A stretch of DNA of 64,000 nucleotides from Gilliamella sp. Lep-s35 (GTDB lineage: Bacteria > Pseudomonadota > Gammaproteobacteria > Enterobacterales > Orbaceae). Below are positions 10,910 to 18,982 of the stretch, one piece after another. Position numbers and translations under genes: made by a program. Where the stretch lies: NCBI RefSeq assembly GCF_009795845.1, contig NZ_WTEX01000013.1:18017-82016 (forward strand). Reading direction: 5' to 3'. The stretch's first letter is position 1, and each line of letters begins with the position of its first letter. The notes below the pieces were generated by a model. That model searched no databases. It saw nothing but the letters and a program-made list of their open reading frames with translations, and was not told the DNA's origin.

Positions 10910-11126
10910 TTTTTAACCCTTATATTGTTGTTCTATTTGAATTTGCCAAAAAGCAACAATAGGATAATAGTTTTTTAATTAATGTCGAGTTTTTTGAAGT
11001 AAATTGAGTTTGGGCAATTGGTCAATATTACGATCATTTGCAATAAGTTAAAAAATTAACTTTAGTTAAAAATTTGTATTATTTTAGTATAAGATAATTT
11101 TAAATAAACAATAATAGGAGGTAATT

Positions 11127-11390
11127 TTGCATCTTTCACCAAAAGCTTTTAGGATTTTAGGAATTATTGCTACAATAGCATCGTTAGGGATGTATGTTTC
11201 TTATATTCCACAAATCATCGATAATTTACATGGTTTTAAATCCAATCCTACTCAACCGTTAGCCGCATCTATAAACTGTACACTTTGGGTTTGTTATGGC
11301 TTGTTGAGAGAAAAGAAAGATTGGCCAATTGCAATTGCTAATTCACCAGGTGTATTTTTTGGTTTAATTGCTTTTTTTACAGCTCTTTAA
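11127..11390 (+). CDS. SemiSWEET-family sugar transporter
   Basis: 87 aa with three transmembrane helices, a single MtN3/PQ-loop unit. The first helix carries the PQ motif (SYIPQI), and the second holds the conserved Asn and Trp of the substrate site (SINCTLWVCYGL). SemiSWEETs work as homodimers that move sugars by facilitated diffusion. The start is TTG at 11127, chosen because AGGAGG (11116-11121) lies 5 bp upstream and no ATG is available nearby. Monocistronic; substrate unknown. Confidence 0.85.
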   Translation: MHLSPKAFRILGIIATIASLGMYVSYIPQIIDNLHGFKSNPTQPLAASINCTLWVCYGLLREKKDWPIAIANSPGVFFGLIAFFTAL

Positions 11391-11772
11391 TTGGTATTAA
11401 ATGATTGAGTTTTAATTAATCTGCTTGATTTTTATTAATATTAATAAAAAGTAATAAAAAATTTAATAAACTTACTTTTGAGGTAAAAGTAAAATTTTAA
11501 AATAAATTGGTTATTATTTGCTCTTGTGTGAAATTTTTTAATAATCAATAATTTATGTAGTTATCAACAGGTTTGTTAAATACTTATCAAATTGTACAGT
11601 GAATAAATCAAGTTGATAAGTTTGCTTTAATATTACTTAATAAAATGGCTAGATGTTGGTATGTAATTATTTTTATAATTTATTTTTAACCACACATTAA
11701 AGCAAGATAGACAGATTGACCAATCGTTTTATACTGCATTCAGTAGTTACATCATATCTAAAAGGAAAGAAA
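11391..11772. other. AT-rich intergenic region, no gene seen
   Basis: About 380 bp, very AT-rich, with many short A/T runs and no supported ORF. A frame reaches the next gene from an upstream ATG at 11716, but the signal-peptide start at 11773 with AAAGGAAAG just before it is better. Promoter elements for the DUF1161 gene are presumably here; none is clear enough to place. Confidence 0.5.
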
Positions 11773-12144
11773 ATGAAAAAATTAATTGGTGTATTTTTAC
11801 TTGGGGTGTCTATGATGGCTACGGCGTCAAATTGTGACGAAATTAGCCGTAATATTAATGAAAAAATTAAAAATAATGGTGTTGATCCATCGCACTTTCA
11901 ACTAAAATTAGAATCAACTAACACTCCAAAAGAACAAATTGAAGGTAAAATTGTAGGCTCATGTGATCATGGTCAGCAATATATTGTTTATATACGTTTA
12001 GATGAAGTGGTAGCCGAGTCACAAGTTCAAGCAACTAACGCAACAAGTGAAACTTTACAACAAAATGTTGATAAAGTAACACAGCCATCAACTATCAATC
12101 CAACCGAACAAAATTTAGAACCTAAGCCTGTAGAAGAACAATAA
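11773..12144 (+). CDS. periplasmic DUF1161-family protein
   Basis: 123 aa from the ATG at 11773, preceded by an AAAGGAAAG ribosome site. Signal peptide of about 19 residues (ending TAS), then the small DUF1161 domain with a cysteine pair (NCDEISRNINEKI and VGSCDHGQQ). E. coli relatives are short periplasmic proteins of unknown function. The last 40 residues are a Q/T/P-rich tail (ending EPKPVEEQ) without similarity I can name. A bidirectional terminator separates it from asnA. Confidence 0.75.
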   Translation: MKKLIGVFLLGVSMMATASNCDEISRNINEKIKNNGVDPSHFQLKLESTNTPKEQIEGKIVGSCDHGQQYIVYIRLDEVVAESQVQATNATSETLQQNVDKVTQPSTINPTEQNLEPKPVEEQ

Positions 12145-12182
12145 TAGTTAGAGCTTTAATTAATTTAAGTCATGTAAGGTTA

Positions 12183-12209
12183 AAAAATAGGGCTAAATGC
12201 CCTATTTTT
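12183..12209. terminator. bidirectional terminator between DUF1161 gene and asnA
   Basis: Perfect 11-bp stem AAAAATAGGGC (12183-12193) / GCCCTATTTTT (12199-12209) with loop TAAAT. A/T flanks give a U-run on either strand, serving the two convergent genes. Confidence 0.88.
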
Positions 12210-12221
12210 GTAGGAAGGCAA

Positions 12222-13214
12222 TTATAGCAAATCGCTGTAATTTGCTTTTACATCATCACTCCAAACACTTGCTTGCACTTGCCCAATGTGCTTTTGTTGT
12301 AAAAGTAACATGACCAAGCGTGATTGCCCAATTCCTCCTCCAATTGTTTGTAGTAGCTCACCATTGATTAAAGCTTTATGCCAACTATATTCTAGTCGTG
12401 ATTGGTCATTAGTGATGTTTAACTGACGTTTTAGTGCTTCTGGATTAACGCGAATCCCCATTGATGAAATTTCAAATGCACTGCCTAATATAGGATTCCA
12501 AACCAAAATATCGCCGTTTAAGCCTTTAGACCCCATTTCGTTGTCAGAACTCCAATCATCATAATCGGGTGCTCTAATATCATGTCTTTCATTATTAGAC
12601 AATTTGCCACCAATTCCAATTAAAAAAACAGCGCCTAGCTCTTTAGTAATAGCATTTTCTCGTTCTTTTGGCGAAAGATTTGGGTAACGTTTTAATAGCT
12701 GCTCACTCTCCATAAATGTAATAGATTCTGGTAAAAAACGTGATAAATGGTATCTTTCAGATACTGCTTTTTCAGTGGTTTTGATAGCTAAATAAATTTT
12801 TTCAACGGTTTGTTTTAAATAAGTTAATGTACGATCTTCAGGGCGTATTACTTTTTCCCAGTCCCATTGATCCACATAAACCGAATGAATTGGTGACAGT
12901 TGATCTTCATCAGGCCGTAATGCTTTCATGTTGGTGTATAAACCTTCTTCAACTTGAAAGTGATGATCACTTAAAATTTTACGCTTCCATTTAGCAAGAG
13001 AGTGAACGACTTCAAATTGAGAATTAGCAATAGCTTTAACTTTGACTTGTACTGCATTTTCTTTTCCTGACAAATTATCTTGAATACCATCACCGATTCG
13101 ACTTAATATCGGGGCTTGTACTTCAATAAGCGATAAATTTGCTGCCAATTGCTCAGAAAAAAATTGTTTTACAAAATTTATACGTTGCTGCTGATCTCTA
13201 AAAGATATCGTCAT
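12222..13214 (-). CDS. asnA: aspartate-ammonia ligase (asparagine synthetase A)
   Basis: 330 aa, identical in length to E. coli AsnA and colinear throughout: [18 protein letters not shown] near the N-terminus, VHSLAKWKR (about 70-78), [10 protein letters not shown], and the C-terminal GGGIGQSR. A class II aminoacyl-tRNA-synthetase-like fold that makes asparagine from aspartate, ATP and ammonia. A single-gene unit with its promoter in the 227-bp divergent region shared with the hisJ-like gene. No asnC regulator is adjacent. Confidence 0.96.
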   Translation of the reverse strand: MTISFRDQQQRINFVKQFFSEQLAANLSLIEVQAPILSRIGDGIQDNLSGKENAVQVKVKAIANSQFEVVHSLAKWKRKILSDHHFQVEEGLYTNMKALRPDEDQLSPIHSVYVDQWDWEKVIRPEDRTLTYLKQTVEKIYLAIKTTEKAVSERYHLSRFLPESITFMESEQLLKRYPNLSPKERENAITKELGAVFLIGIGGKLSNNERHDIRAPDYDDWSSDNEMGSKGLNGDILVWNPILGSAFEISSMGIRVNPEALKRQLNITNDQSRLEYSWHKALINGELLQTIGGGIGQSRLVMLLLQQKHIGQVQASVWSDDVKANYSDLL

Positions 13215-13441
13215 GTTTACTCTTTAATTATTTATTAATCAGAATACCTAAATTAAACTAGAAAATAAAAATATGCAAGTTAGAACAATCAGTGCTTTTT
13301 AAATATATATGGAATTATTCTAATAAGATATTTTATTCAATCTGATCATTTTTTGTGTGAAATAAGCCAAGGTAAGGCGATGTTAGCCTGTATAATGTAG
13401 CGTTATATTAGGCGTAATTTCTTGTACCAAAATCGTTAAAA

Positions 13442-14212
13442 GTGTTAACCATTTTTTTATGTTTAAGCTTATCCGTAACAGGTTATTTCACATTGCCTGA
13501 TTCGATTAAAGTTGGTTCGGATACGTCTTATGCACCTTTTGATTTTATTGATGCTAATGGTGAATTTACTGGATTCAACATTGAAATCACGAAAGCCTTG
13601 TGCGAAAAGATCAATATTAAATGTACTTTTCAATCGACTGATTTTGATGCGCTGATCCCGTGGTTATTATCAAGAAAGATTGATATTATCTCGTCTTCGC
13701 TAATGATGACCGAAAAACGTAAAAAACAGATCGCTTTTTCTGACGAAATTTTTATGACTTATTCTCGTTTGATTGTTAAAGAAGGTACTAATTTAATGTC
13801 TAATGCTGAGTCATTAAAAGGTAAGCGTGTTGGGGTTGAGCAAGGGACATCGCAAGAACATTTTGCTAATGAGATGTGGCGTTCGAGCGGTGTAGTTATA
13901 GTGCCTTATCAAAATCAGTCACAGGTATTTTCTGATCTAGTGGCAGGTCGTTTAGATGCGGCATTGCAAGATGAAGTAACTGGCAGTTATGCCTTTTTAA
14001 AACAGCCACAAGGTAAAGGTTTTACTTTTGCAGGCGATGCATTGACTGATGCAAATTATTTTGATGTTGGAGTAGGTATTGGTTTTCGTAAAAACGATAA
14101 TGAACTACGTGAAGCGTTTAATCAAGCTTTAAAAGATATTTTAGCCGATGGTACTTATCAAAAAATCAACAATAAGTATTTTGACTTTAACCTATATGGT
14201 AATAAAAAATAA
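13442..14212 (+). CDS. HisJ/ArgT-like amino-acid-binding protein, probably decaying
   Basis: Cluster 3 solute-binding protein, colinear with HisJ: KVGSDTSYAPFDFIDANGEF, TEKRKKQIAFSDE, LKGKRVGVEQGTSQEHF, KNDNELREAFNQALKD and the ending YFDFNLYG. Such proteins deliver histidine or arginine/ornithine to the HisQMP permease. The open frame is intact (256 codons) but the start is poor: no in-frame ATG, a GTG at 13442 without a ribosome site, and the codon where MK would be expected reads TTA-AAA. The signal peptide lacks a clear cleavage site. Its permease partner is broken just downstream, so loss of function is likely. Confidence 0.7.
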   Translation: MLTIFLCLSLSVTGYFTLPDSIKVGSDTSYAPFDFIDANGEFTGFNIEITKALCEKINIKCTFQSTDFDALIPWLLSRKIDIISSSLMMTEKRKKQIAFSDEIFMTYSRLIVKEGTNLMSNAESLKGKRVGVEQGTSQEHFANEMWRSSGVVIVPYQNQSQVFSDLVAGRLDAALQDEVTGSYAFLKQPQGKGFTFAGDALTDANYFDVGVGIGFRKNDNELREAFNQALKDILADGTYQKINNKYFDFNLYGNKK

Positions 14213-14215
14213 ACC

Positions 14216-14677
14216 ATGCAAGGCTATATTCCGTTAATTCTTCAAGGCGCATGGCTAACGATTATTTTAGCGCTAACCTCTTTATTGTTGGCTATGATTC
14301 TGGCATTGTTTGTGCATTAGGTAAGTTGGCAGATTCTAAAGTATGTAATGTATTTTGTCAGGCCTATACATCGTTAATTCGAGGTGTACCCGATTTAGTG
14401 TTGATGATGCTCATCTTTTTTTGGTTTGCAGTTTTTACTCAATAATATTACAGATTATTTTAATATGCCTTTTATTGAAATCGATCCACTAATAGCAGGT
14501 ATTATGACTTTAGGTTTTATTTATGGCGCTTATTTTACCGAAACCTATCAACCATTTCATGCTTTTGGTATTGCAGCAGTGATTTATCTTTGTATGAGCT
14601 TTACGTTGATTTTTAGTTTTAAAAAGTTAGAGCAATACTGCTTGGTTTTTCAGCGAGCTAATGTGAAAAATGATTAA
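14216..14677 (+). pseudogene. hisQ: hisQ-like ABC permease, frameshifted and internally deleted
   Basis: Starts 3 bp after the hisJ-like stop. The first 34 codons (MQGYIPLILQGAWLTIILAL) stop at TAG 14318-14320. Homology continues in another frame (GKLADSKV, SLIRGVPDLVLMMLIFFW) to 14445 and then returns to the first frame (TDYFNM, DPLIAGIMTLGFIYGAYFTE). After TETY it jumps directly to the C-terminal piece that matches HisQ PFYFAIVCGVIYL, so roughly 90-100 residues of the permease core, including the EAA loop, are deleted. The last segment runs to TAA at 14675-14677. hisM and hisP are absent, so the whole transporter is dead. Confidence 0.85.
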
Positions 14678-14756
14678 TAACTTCATTTAAGCTATGAACT
14701 GATATTTCCTTATTCGTTTATAATTTTATAGTTCTATTCTTATTAAAATAATAAAG

Positions 14757-14790
14757 AAATCTGACAATTGCGATAGCAGTTGTCAGATTT
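14757..14790. terminator. hairpin, probable terminator for the 14.8-15.2 kb gene
   Basis: AAATCTGACAA (14757-14767) / TTGTCAGATTT (14780-14790), perfect 11-bp stem with a 12-nt loop. On the minus strand it is followed by CTTTATTATTTT, so it can end the leftward gene; on + only a short T-run follows. Confidence 0.6.
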
Positions 14791-14805
14791 TGAATTTCCG
14801 ATATA

Positions 14806-15186
14806 TTAATTTACAGGATAGAATTCACTTGTAGAATCACTGTTATCGCCTTGATCATGGTGACTTGAGCCTGGTAATGCTCTAGCTCGTTCAATAGGCA
14901 CATAGCTGCCACTCGGAGTTTCAACTTGGCATTCACCTAAGAAGATAGAATATTTAGTGTTGGCATGCATGCTTTCTCCCCTAAAATAACAGTGGGCAGC
15001 ATTATATAAATCAGCTCGGCAAAGAATTGCAACAGCTAACCAAACAATAAGGACTGCTAACGATACCCATTTTAAATATTTCCAGATGAAGGACCAAAAA
15101 CCAATTTTTCTAAAATGGCAATATCCAAAAATAAGTAATATGACGGCAACAAATGCTAAACCTTCGTATAACCAAAATAGCCACAT
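14806..15186 (-). CDS. uncharacterised small membrane protein
   Basis: 126 aa. Two hydrophobic segments at about residues 7-24 and 39-58, then a hydrophilic C-terminal part with three cysteines spread over CRADLYNAAHC and the later GECQVETPSG. The tail is low-complexity (SHHDQGDNSDSTSEF). I do not recognise the family. A run of AGGAGA-like bases precedes the ATG, and the flanking terminator supports a real gene. It lies next to lexA but is separated by 63 bp downstream of lexA on the same strand, so it might be read through from the lexA promoter and thus be SOS-linked; that is speculation. Confidence 0.6.
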   Translation of the reverse strand: MWLFWLYEGLAFVAVILLIFGYCHFRKIGFWSFIWKYLKWVSLAVLIVWLAVAILCRADLYNAAHCYFRGESMHANTKYSIFLGECQVETPSGSYVPIERARALPGSSHHDQGDNSDSTSEFYPVN

Positions 15187-15249
15187 AGCAATCTCCTATT
15201 TTTTTAGCTTTTACTATTCTATACTAACTTTGCTTATACATCTATATGT

Positions 15250-15876
15250 TTACATCCATGAACTGTTACGAATAATGCCGACAGCAAGCCCTTCAATGGC
15301 AAAATTTTGATGTTCTAAATCGACTTTGATTGGTGAAAATTCGACATTTTCGGCAATAAGGTGTACATGTTTTCCCTTACGTGATAAACGTTTAACCGTA
15401 ACTTCGTCATCAATACGAGCAACCACAACTTGCCCGTTTTTAACATCTTGGGTTTTATGTACAGCCAACAAGTCGCCGTCAAATATACCAATATCTTTCA
15501 TTGACATACCTTGTACTCTTAATAAAAAGTCTGCGCGAGGTTTAAATAGTGAAGGATCAACTTGGTAATGGCTTTCAATATGCTCTTGCGCTAATATTGG
15601 TGATCCAGCCGCGACTTGCCCAATGAGTGGTAAACCTTCTAGTTCATTTTGCTCAATAGGTGTTTCAAGTAAAAGGCGAATACCACGTGATGAGCCGGCG
15701 ATCATTTCAATTGCACCTTTTTTAGCTAAAGCTTTCAGATGTTCTTCAGCTGCGTTGGCTGATCGAAATCCTAATTTTTGCGCAATTTCGGCGCGTGTTG
15801 GTGGCATACCAGTGGTTTGAATATTGTCTTTAATTAGGTCATAAATCTGTTGTTGGCGTTCGGTTAACGGTCTCAT
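15250..15876 (-). CDS. lexA: LexA repressor, SOS regulator
   Basis: 208 aa. N-terminal winged-helix DNA-binding domain (about 1-70) with the recognition helix around [12 protein letters not shown], and a C-terminal S24 autoprotease domain. Self-cleavage site Ala90-Gly91, catalytic Ser125 (GMSMKD) and Lys162 (TVKRL), each offset by +6 from E. coli. LexA represses DNA-damage genes until RecA filaments trigger its self-cleavage. Two SOS-box-like sequences lie just upstream of the start, indicating autoregulation. Confidence 0.97.
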   Translation of the reverse strand: MRPLTERQQQIYDLIKDNIQTTGMPPTRAEIAQKLGFRSANAAEEHLKALAKKGAIEMIAGSSRGIRLLLETPIEQNELEGLPLIGQVAAGSPILAQEHIESHYQVDPSLFKPRADFLLRVQGMSMKDIGIFDGDLLAVHKTQDVKNGQVVVARIDDEVTVKRLSRKGKHVHLIAENVEFSPIKVDLEHQNFAIEGLAVGIIRNSSWM

Positions 15877-15886
15877 TTACGTATTC

Positions 15887-15922
15887 CTGTTTTTATATAC
15901 ATATACATGTGATTATATACAG
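15887..15922. promoter_or_regulatory. two SOS boxes upstream of lexA
   Basis: CTG-TTTTTATATA-CAT (15887-15902) and ATG-TGATTATATA-CAG (15907-15922) each match the LexA operator pattern CTG-N10-CAG with one or two changes in the outer triplets and AT-alternating cores. Spacing is 20 bp start to start. Paired operators in front of lexA are known from E. coli. Confidence 0.75.
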
Positions 15923-16101
15923 CTAATAATATAAAACAACTGTTTTATTCTAAATTATTTGACAGTAAGCGATAAAATTTTCAAATTTTTGACATTATGC
16001 GTTATTTTGGTGAGTAATTTTGTTAGTTTAATAGACAATAAATTTTCCAATTAACCGATAATTTTTGCTTATATTTAGCGTTATATAATCAAGTTTTTAT
16101 A

Positions 16102-16110
16102 TGCTATAAT
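16102..16110 (+). promoter_or_regulatory. extended -10 promoter of the coaE operon
   Basis: TGCTATAAT at 16102-16110 is a perfect extended -10 element (TGnTATAAT) 33 bp before the coaE start. No good -35 is visible, as is usual for extended -10 promoters. Confidence 0.6.
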
Positions 16111-16142
16111 AGCGCAATTTTTGTTGGATTGGAATTTGCCTT

Positions 16143-16748
16143 ATGTCTTATATTGTTGCGCTCAGTGGTGGTATTGCCAGTGGTAAGAGCACCATCACCA
16201 ATTTGTTTGACAAATTGGGGGTTCCTATTATTGATGCAGATATTATTGCAAGGCAAGTTGTGCAAGTTGGTAGTGATGCATTTAATCAAATTGTTAAGCA
16301 CTTTAGCCAAGAAATTTTGCTTGCTAATGGCGAACTTGATCGTAGTCAACTCCGTGAGATTATTTTTAATAATGACCATGAGCGGCTATGGCTTAATCAT
16401 TTATTGCATCCCATTATTCAACAAGAAACCCAAAAACAAATTGCTATGCAAAGCTCATTATATGTGATCTGGGTTGTGCCGTTGTTAGTTGAAAATAATT
16501 TACATACGTTGGCTGATCGTGTATTGATAATCGATACACCTGTATCGTTACAATTGGAACGATTAGTAAAAAGAGATAATATTAGCGAATCATTAGCTAA
16601 AAAAATGATACAGTCGCAAGTGTCTTTACAAAAACGTTTATCTTATGCTGATGATATTATCGTTAATGATGGTAATCTTGCGTCGCTAACTTCGCAAGTT
16701 AGTCAATTACATAAACAATATTTAGATAACTTTAATTGTAAGATTTAA
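16143..16748 (+). CDS. coaE: dephospho-CoA kinase
   Basis: 201 aa. P-loop GGIASGKST at residues 9-17, followed by the NMP-kinase-like motifs DADIIARQVV (about 31-40) and the LID region around QLERLVKRDN. CoaE phosphorylates dephospho-CoA, the last step of coenzyme A synthesis. First gene of coaE-zapD-yacG, the same order as in E. coli and Haemophilus, with a 4-bp gap to zapD. Its ATG is 33 bp past a strong extended -10 element. Confidence 0.96.
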   Translation: MSYIVALSGGIASGKSTITNLFDKLGVPIIDADIIARQVVQVGSDAFNQIVKHFSQEILLANGELDRSQLREIIFNNDHERLWLNHLLHPIIQQETQKQIAMQSSLYVIWVVPLLVENNLHTLADRVLIIDTPVSLQLERLVKRDNISESLAKKMIQSQVSLQKRLSYADDIIVNDGNLASLTSQVSQLHKQYLDNFNCKI

Positions 16749-16752
16749 ATAG

Positions 16753-17490
16753 ATGAATAACATTATTTTTGAACATCCATTAAATGAAAAAATGCGCACT
16801 TGGCTTCGTGTTGAATTCTTATTAAATCAATTAAATACGCATTGTCATTTTGATCAAAATAATGCATTGGTTTTTTTTCATGCATTGTCTGAGTTATTAG
16901 AAATTATTGAACGTAACGATGTTAAAACTGATTTTATTAAAGAGCTTGAATTGCAAAAACAAAAGTTAACTTCATGGTTAGCATTTGATGGCGTGGATTA
17001 TGATTTACTTAGCAAGTTGATTGGCAAGTTTGATGCTTTTTTAGCTCAATTTAATGCTGTCGCCCGTTTGGGGCAGCCGTTAAAAGATGACCGTTTTATT
17101 ACTTCAATTCGTCAACGTTTAATGATACCTGGTGGTTGCTGTAGTTTTGATTTGCCGTCATTCCATTTGTGGCTGAAAATTCCACAAGAAAAACGTGATA
17201 TGCAAGTAAAAAATTGGCTACAACATTTATCGCCCCTAGATGAATCTTTAACATGTTATATGCAATTGATAAGACAATTAGGGGAATTTAAACCATTTAT
17301 TTATACTAACAACTTTTTTCAAGAAACTAATGGTGATATTAATTTGATTCGTATTCGAGTTTCCTTAGAAAAAAACGTGTATGCTCAAGTATCAGGTCAT
17401 ATGTCGCGCTATAGCATTCGATTTTTACCACTTGACGCTTGCGATAGCGTAAATACCGATGGTATTGATTTTGAATTAGCTTGTTGTTAG
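16753..17490 (+). CDS. zapD: cell division protein ZapD
   Basis: 245 aa, the usual ZapD (YacF) length. The opening FEHPLNEKMRTWLRVEFLL is the family signature, and the protein is alpha-helical in the first half and beta-rich in the second (about residues 120-245). ZapD crosslinks FtsZ filaments by binding the FtsZ C-terminal peptide and stabilises the Z ring. It lies between coaE and yacG in the conserved order, with spacings of 4 and 35 bp. Confidence 0.95.
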   Translation: MNNIIFEHPLNEKMRTWLRVEFLLNQLNTHCHFDQNNALVFFHALSELLEIIERNDVKTDFIKELELQKQKLTSWLAFDGVDYDLLSKLIGKFDAFLAQFNAVARLGQPLKDDRFITSIRQRLMIPGGCCSFDLPSFHLWLKIPQEKRDMQVKNWLQHLSPLDESLTCYMQLIRQLGEFKPFIYTNNFFQETNGDINLIRIRVSLEKNVYAQVSGHMSRYSIRFLPLDACDSVNTDGIDFELACC

Positions 17491-17525
17491 TGCTTTAAGT
17501 ACTGATTATTTAAAAAAGAGTCACA

Positions 17526-17747
17526 ATGAATAAACAAACCGTTACCTATGTCAATTGCCCAACTTGTCAAAAACAAGTTATATGGAGCAAAAAAGATAGC
17601 CCGTACCGACCATTTTGCAGTAAACGCTGCCAACTTATTGATTTAGGCGCTTGGGCAACTGAAGAGCATCGTATTGCCGATAAAGATATCACCGAACAAG
17701 ATCTTTGGAGTGAAGAAGATCTTAGCGATTTTACAGGTAGACATTAA
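17526..17747 (+). CDS. yacG: DNA gyrase inhibitor YacG, zinc-binding
   Basis: 73 aa. One zinc site formed by Cys11, Cys14, Cys31 and Cys35 (NCPTCQKQV and [12 protein letters not shown]), followed by an acidic C-terminal tail. E. coli YacG binds GyrB and inhibits gyrase catalysis in vitro. Its stop codon overlaps the tsaD start by one base (TAATG), so tsaD is translationally coupled to it; in E. coli tsaD is elsewhere. Confidence 0.94.
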   Translation: MNKQTVTYVNCPTCQKQVIWSKKDSPYRPFCSKRCQLIDLGAWATEEHRIADKDITEQDLWSEEDLSDFTGRH

Positions 17748-18772
17748 TGAAGATTCTTGGTATTGAAACTTCATGCGATGAAACAGGCATTGCAATTTAT
17801 GATGATGCCAAAGGTTTAATTGCCAACCAGCTTTATTCGCAAATAAAATTACATGCCGATTATGGTGGTGTGGTGCCTGAACTGGCATCGCGCGATCATA
17901 TTCGTAAAACCGTGCCATTAATTCAAAGCGCTTTAAAAGAAGCGAATTTAACTGCTCAAGATATTGATGGCGTTGCTTATACAGCAGGTCCTGGTTTGAT
18001 TGGTGCGTTAATGGTTGGCGCATCAATTGGACGTTCACTTGCTTATGCTTGGAATGTGCCGGCAATTGCTGTGCACCATATGGAAGGGCATTTGCTTGCG
18101 CCAATGTTAGAAGATAATCCGCCCGAATTCCCTTTTGTAGCACTACTCGTTTCTGGTGGGCATACGCAGTTAATTAAAGTGACCGGTGTTGGACAATACC
18201 AATTAATGGGGGAATCGATTGATGATGCGGCAGGCGAAGCCTTTGATAAAACAGCTAAACTACTTGGGCTTGATTATCCTGGTGGTGCAAAGTTGTCAAA
18301 ATTAGCTGAGCAAGGTTGTGCTTCTCGCTTTCACTTTCCGAGGCCAATGACAGATAGACCAGGGCTCGATTTTAGTTTTTCAGGGCTTAAAACTGCGGCG
18401 GCTAATATTATCCATCAAAATACGCACGATCAAGTTATAGATGACCAAACTAAAGCAGATATTGCGAAGGCTTTTGAAGATGCCTTAGTTGATACGCTGG
18501 TTATTAAATCTCGCCGCGCACTTGAACAGACAGGATTTAAGCGTTTAGTTATTGCCGGTGGTGTCAGTGCCAATAAAACATTACGCCATAAACTTGCGCA
18601 ACTTATGGCACAGCGAAACGGGCAGGTTTATTACCCAAGACTTGAATTTTGTACTGACAATGGTGCCATGATTGCTTATGCAGGAATGATCCATTTAAAA
18701 GCAGGACAACATTCTGATTTGACCATCAATGTGAGACCAAGATGGCCTCTTAGTGAGCTTAATGTAAACTAG
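17747..18772 (+). CDS. tsaD: tRNA N6-adenosine threonylcarbamoyltransferase TsaD
   Basis: 341 aa, standard Kae1/TsaD length. ASKHA-fold protein with the N-terminal phosphate motif [10 protein letters not shown] (5-14), metal ligands His111 and His115 (HHMEGH), and the second nucleotide motif [13 protein letters not shown]. With TsaB, TsaE and TsaC-type proteins it transfers the threonylcarbamoyl group to A37 of ANN-decoding tRNAs; it is essential in most bacteria. Last gene of the coaE operon, followed by a strong terminator. Confidence 0.97.
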   Translation: MKILGIETSCDETGIAIYDDAKGLIANQLYSQIKLHADYGGVVPELASRDHIRKTVPLIQSALKEANLTAQDIDGVAYTAGPGLIGALMVGASIGRSLAYAWNVPAIAVHHMEGHLLAPMLEDNPPEFPFVALLVSGGHTQLIKVTGVGQYQLMGESIDDAAGEAFDKTAKLLGLDYPGGAKLSKLAEQGCASRFHFPRPMTDRPGLDFSFSGLKTAAANIIHQNTHDQVIDDQTKADIAKAFEDALVDTLVIKSRRALEQTGFKRLVIAGGVSANKTLRHKLAQLMAQRNGQVYYPRLEFCTDNGAMIAYAGMIHLKAGQHSDLTINVRPRWPLSELNVN

Positions 18773-18803
18773 GGATTATTTTAGATTTAGCAATAAAAAA
18801 TTC

Positions 18804-18831
18804 AAAAGTGGGTATAAGCCCCACTTTTTTA
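18804..18831 (+). terminator. terminator of the coaE-zapD-yacG-tsaD operon
   Basis: Stem AAAAGTGGG (18804-18812) / CCCACTTTT (18820-18828) with loop TATAAGC, continuing into TTTTTTA. Confidence 0.88.
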
Positions 18832-18923
18832 TGTATGCCTAATCAATGCTATTGATTGGTGGGTTTAATTTTATTACTTCTATTTTTTATTTACATATAC
18901 AGCTATAATTTTTTTAGAATGTA

Positions 18924-18959
18924 AATAACAATAACAATAACAATAACAATAACTATAAC
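18924..18959 (+). repeat. hexanucleotide repeat (AATAAC)5 before ycaO
   Basis: Five perfect AATAAC units (18924-18953) followed by one imperfect unit TATAAC (18954-18959). It ends 24 bp before the ycaO ATG, inside the likely promoter or leader. Short repeats here can change length by slipped-strand mispairing and so change spacing of promoter or leader elements. Confidence 0.9.
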
Positions 18960-18982
18960 AAGAAATTATTTTGAGATTAACT

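Noticed and set aside
17643..18143. 166-codon open frame on the minus strand inside yacG/tsaD
   Set aside because: It is fully antisense to two well-conserved genes and has no ribosome site or recognisable protein features.
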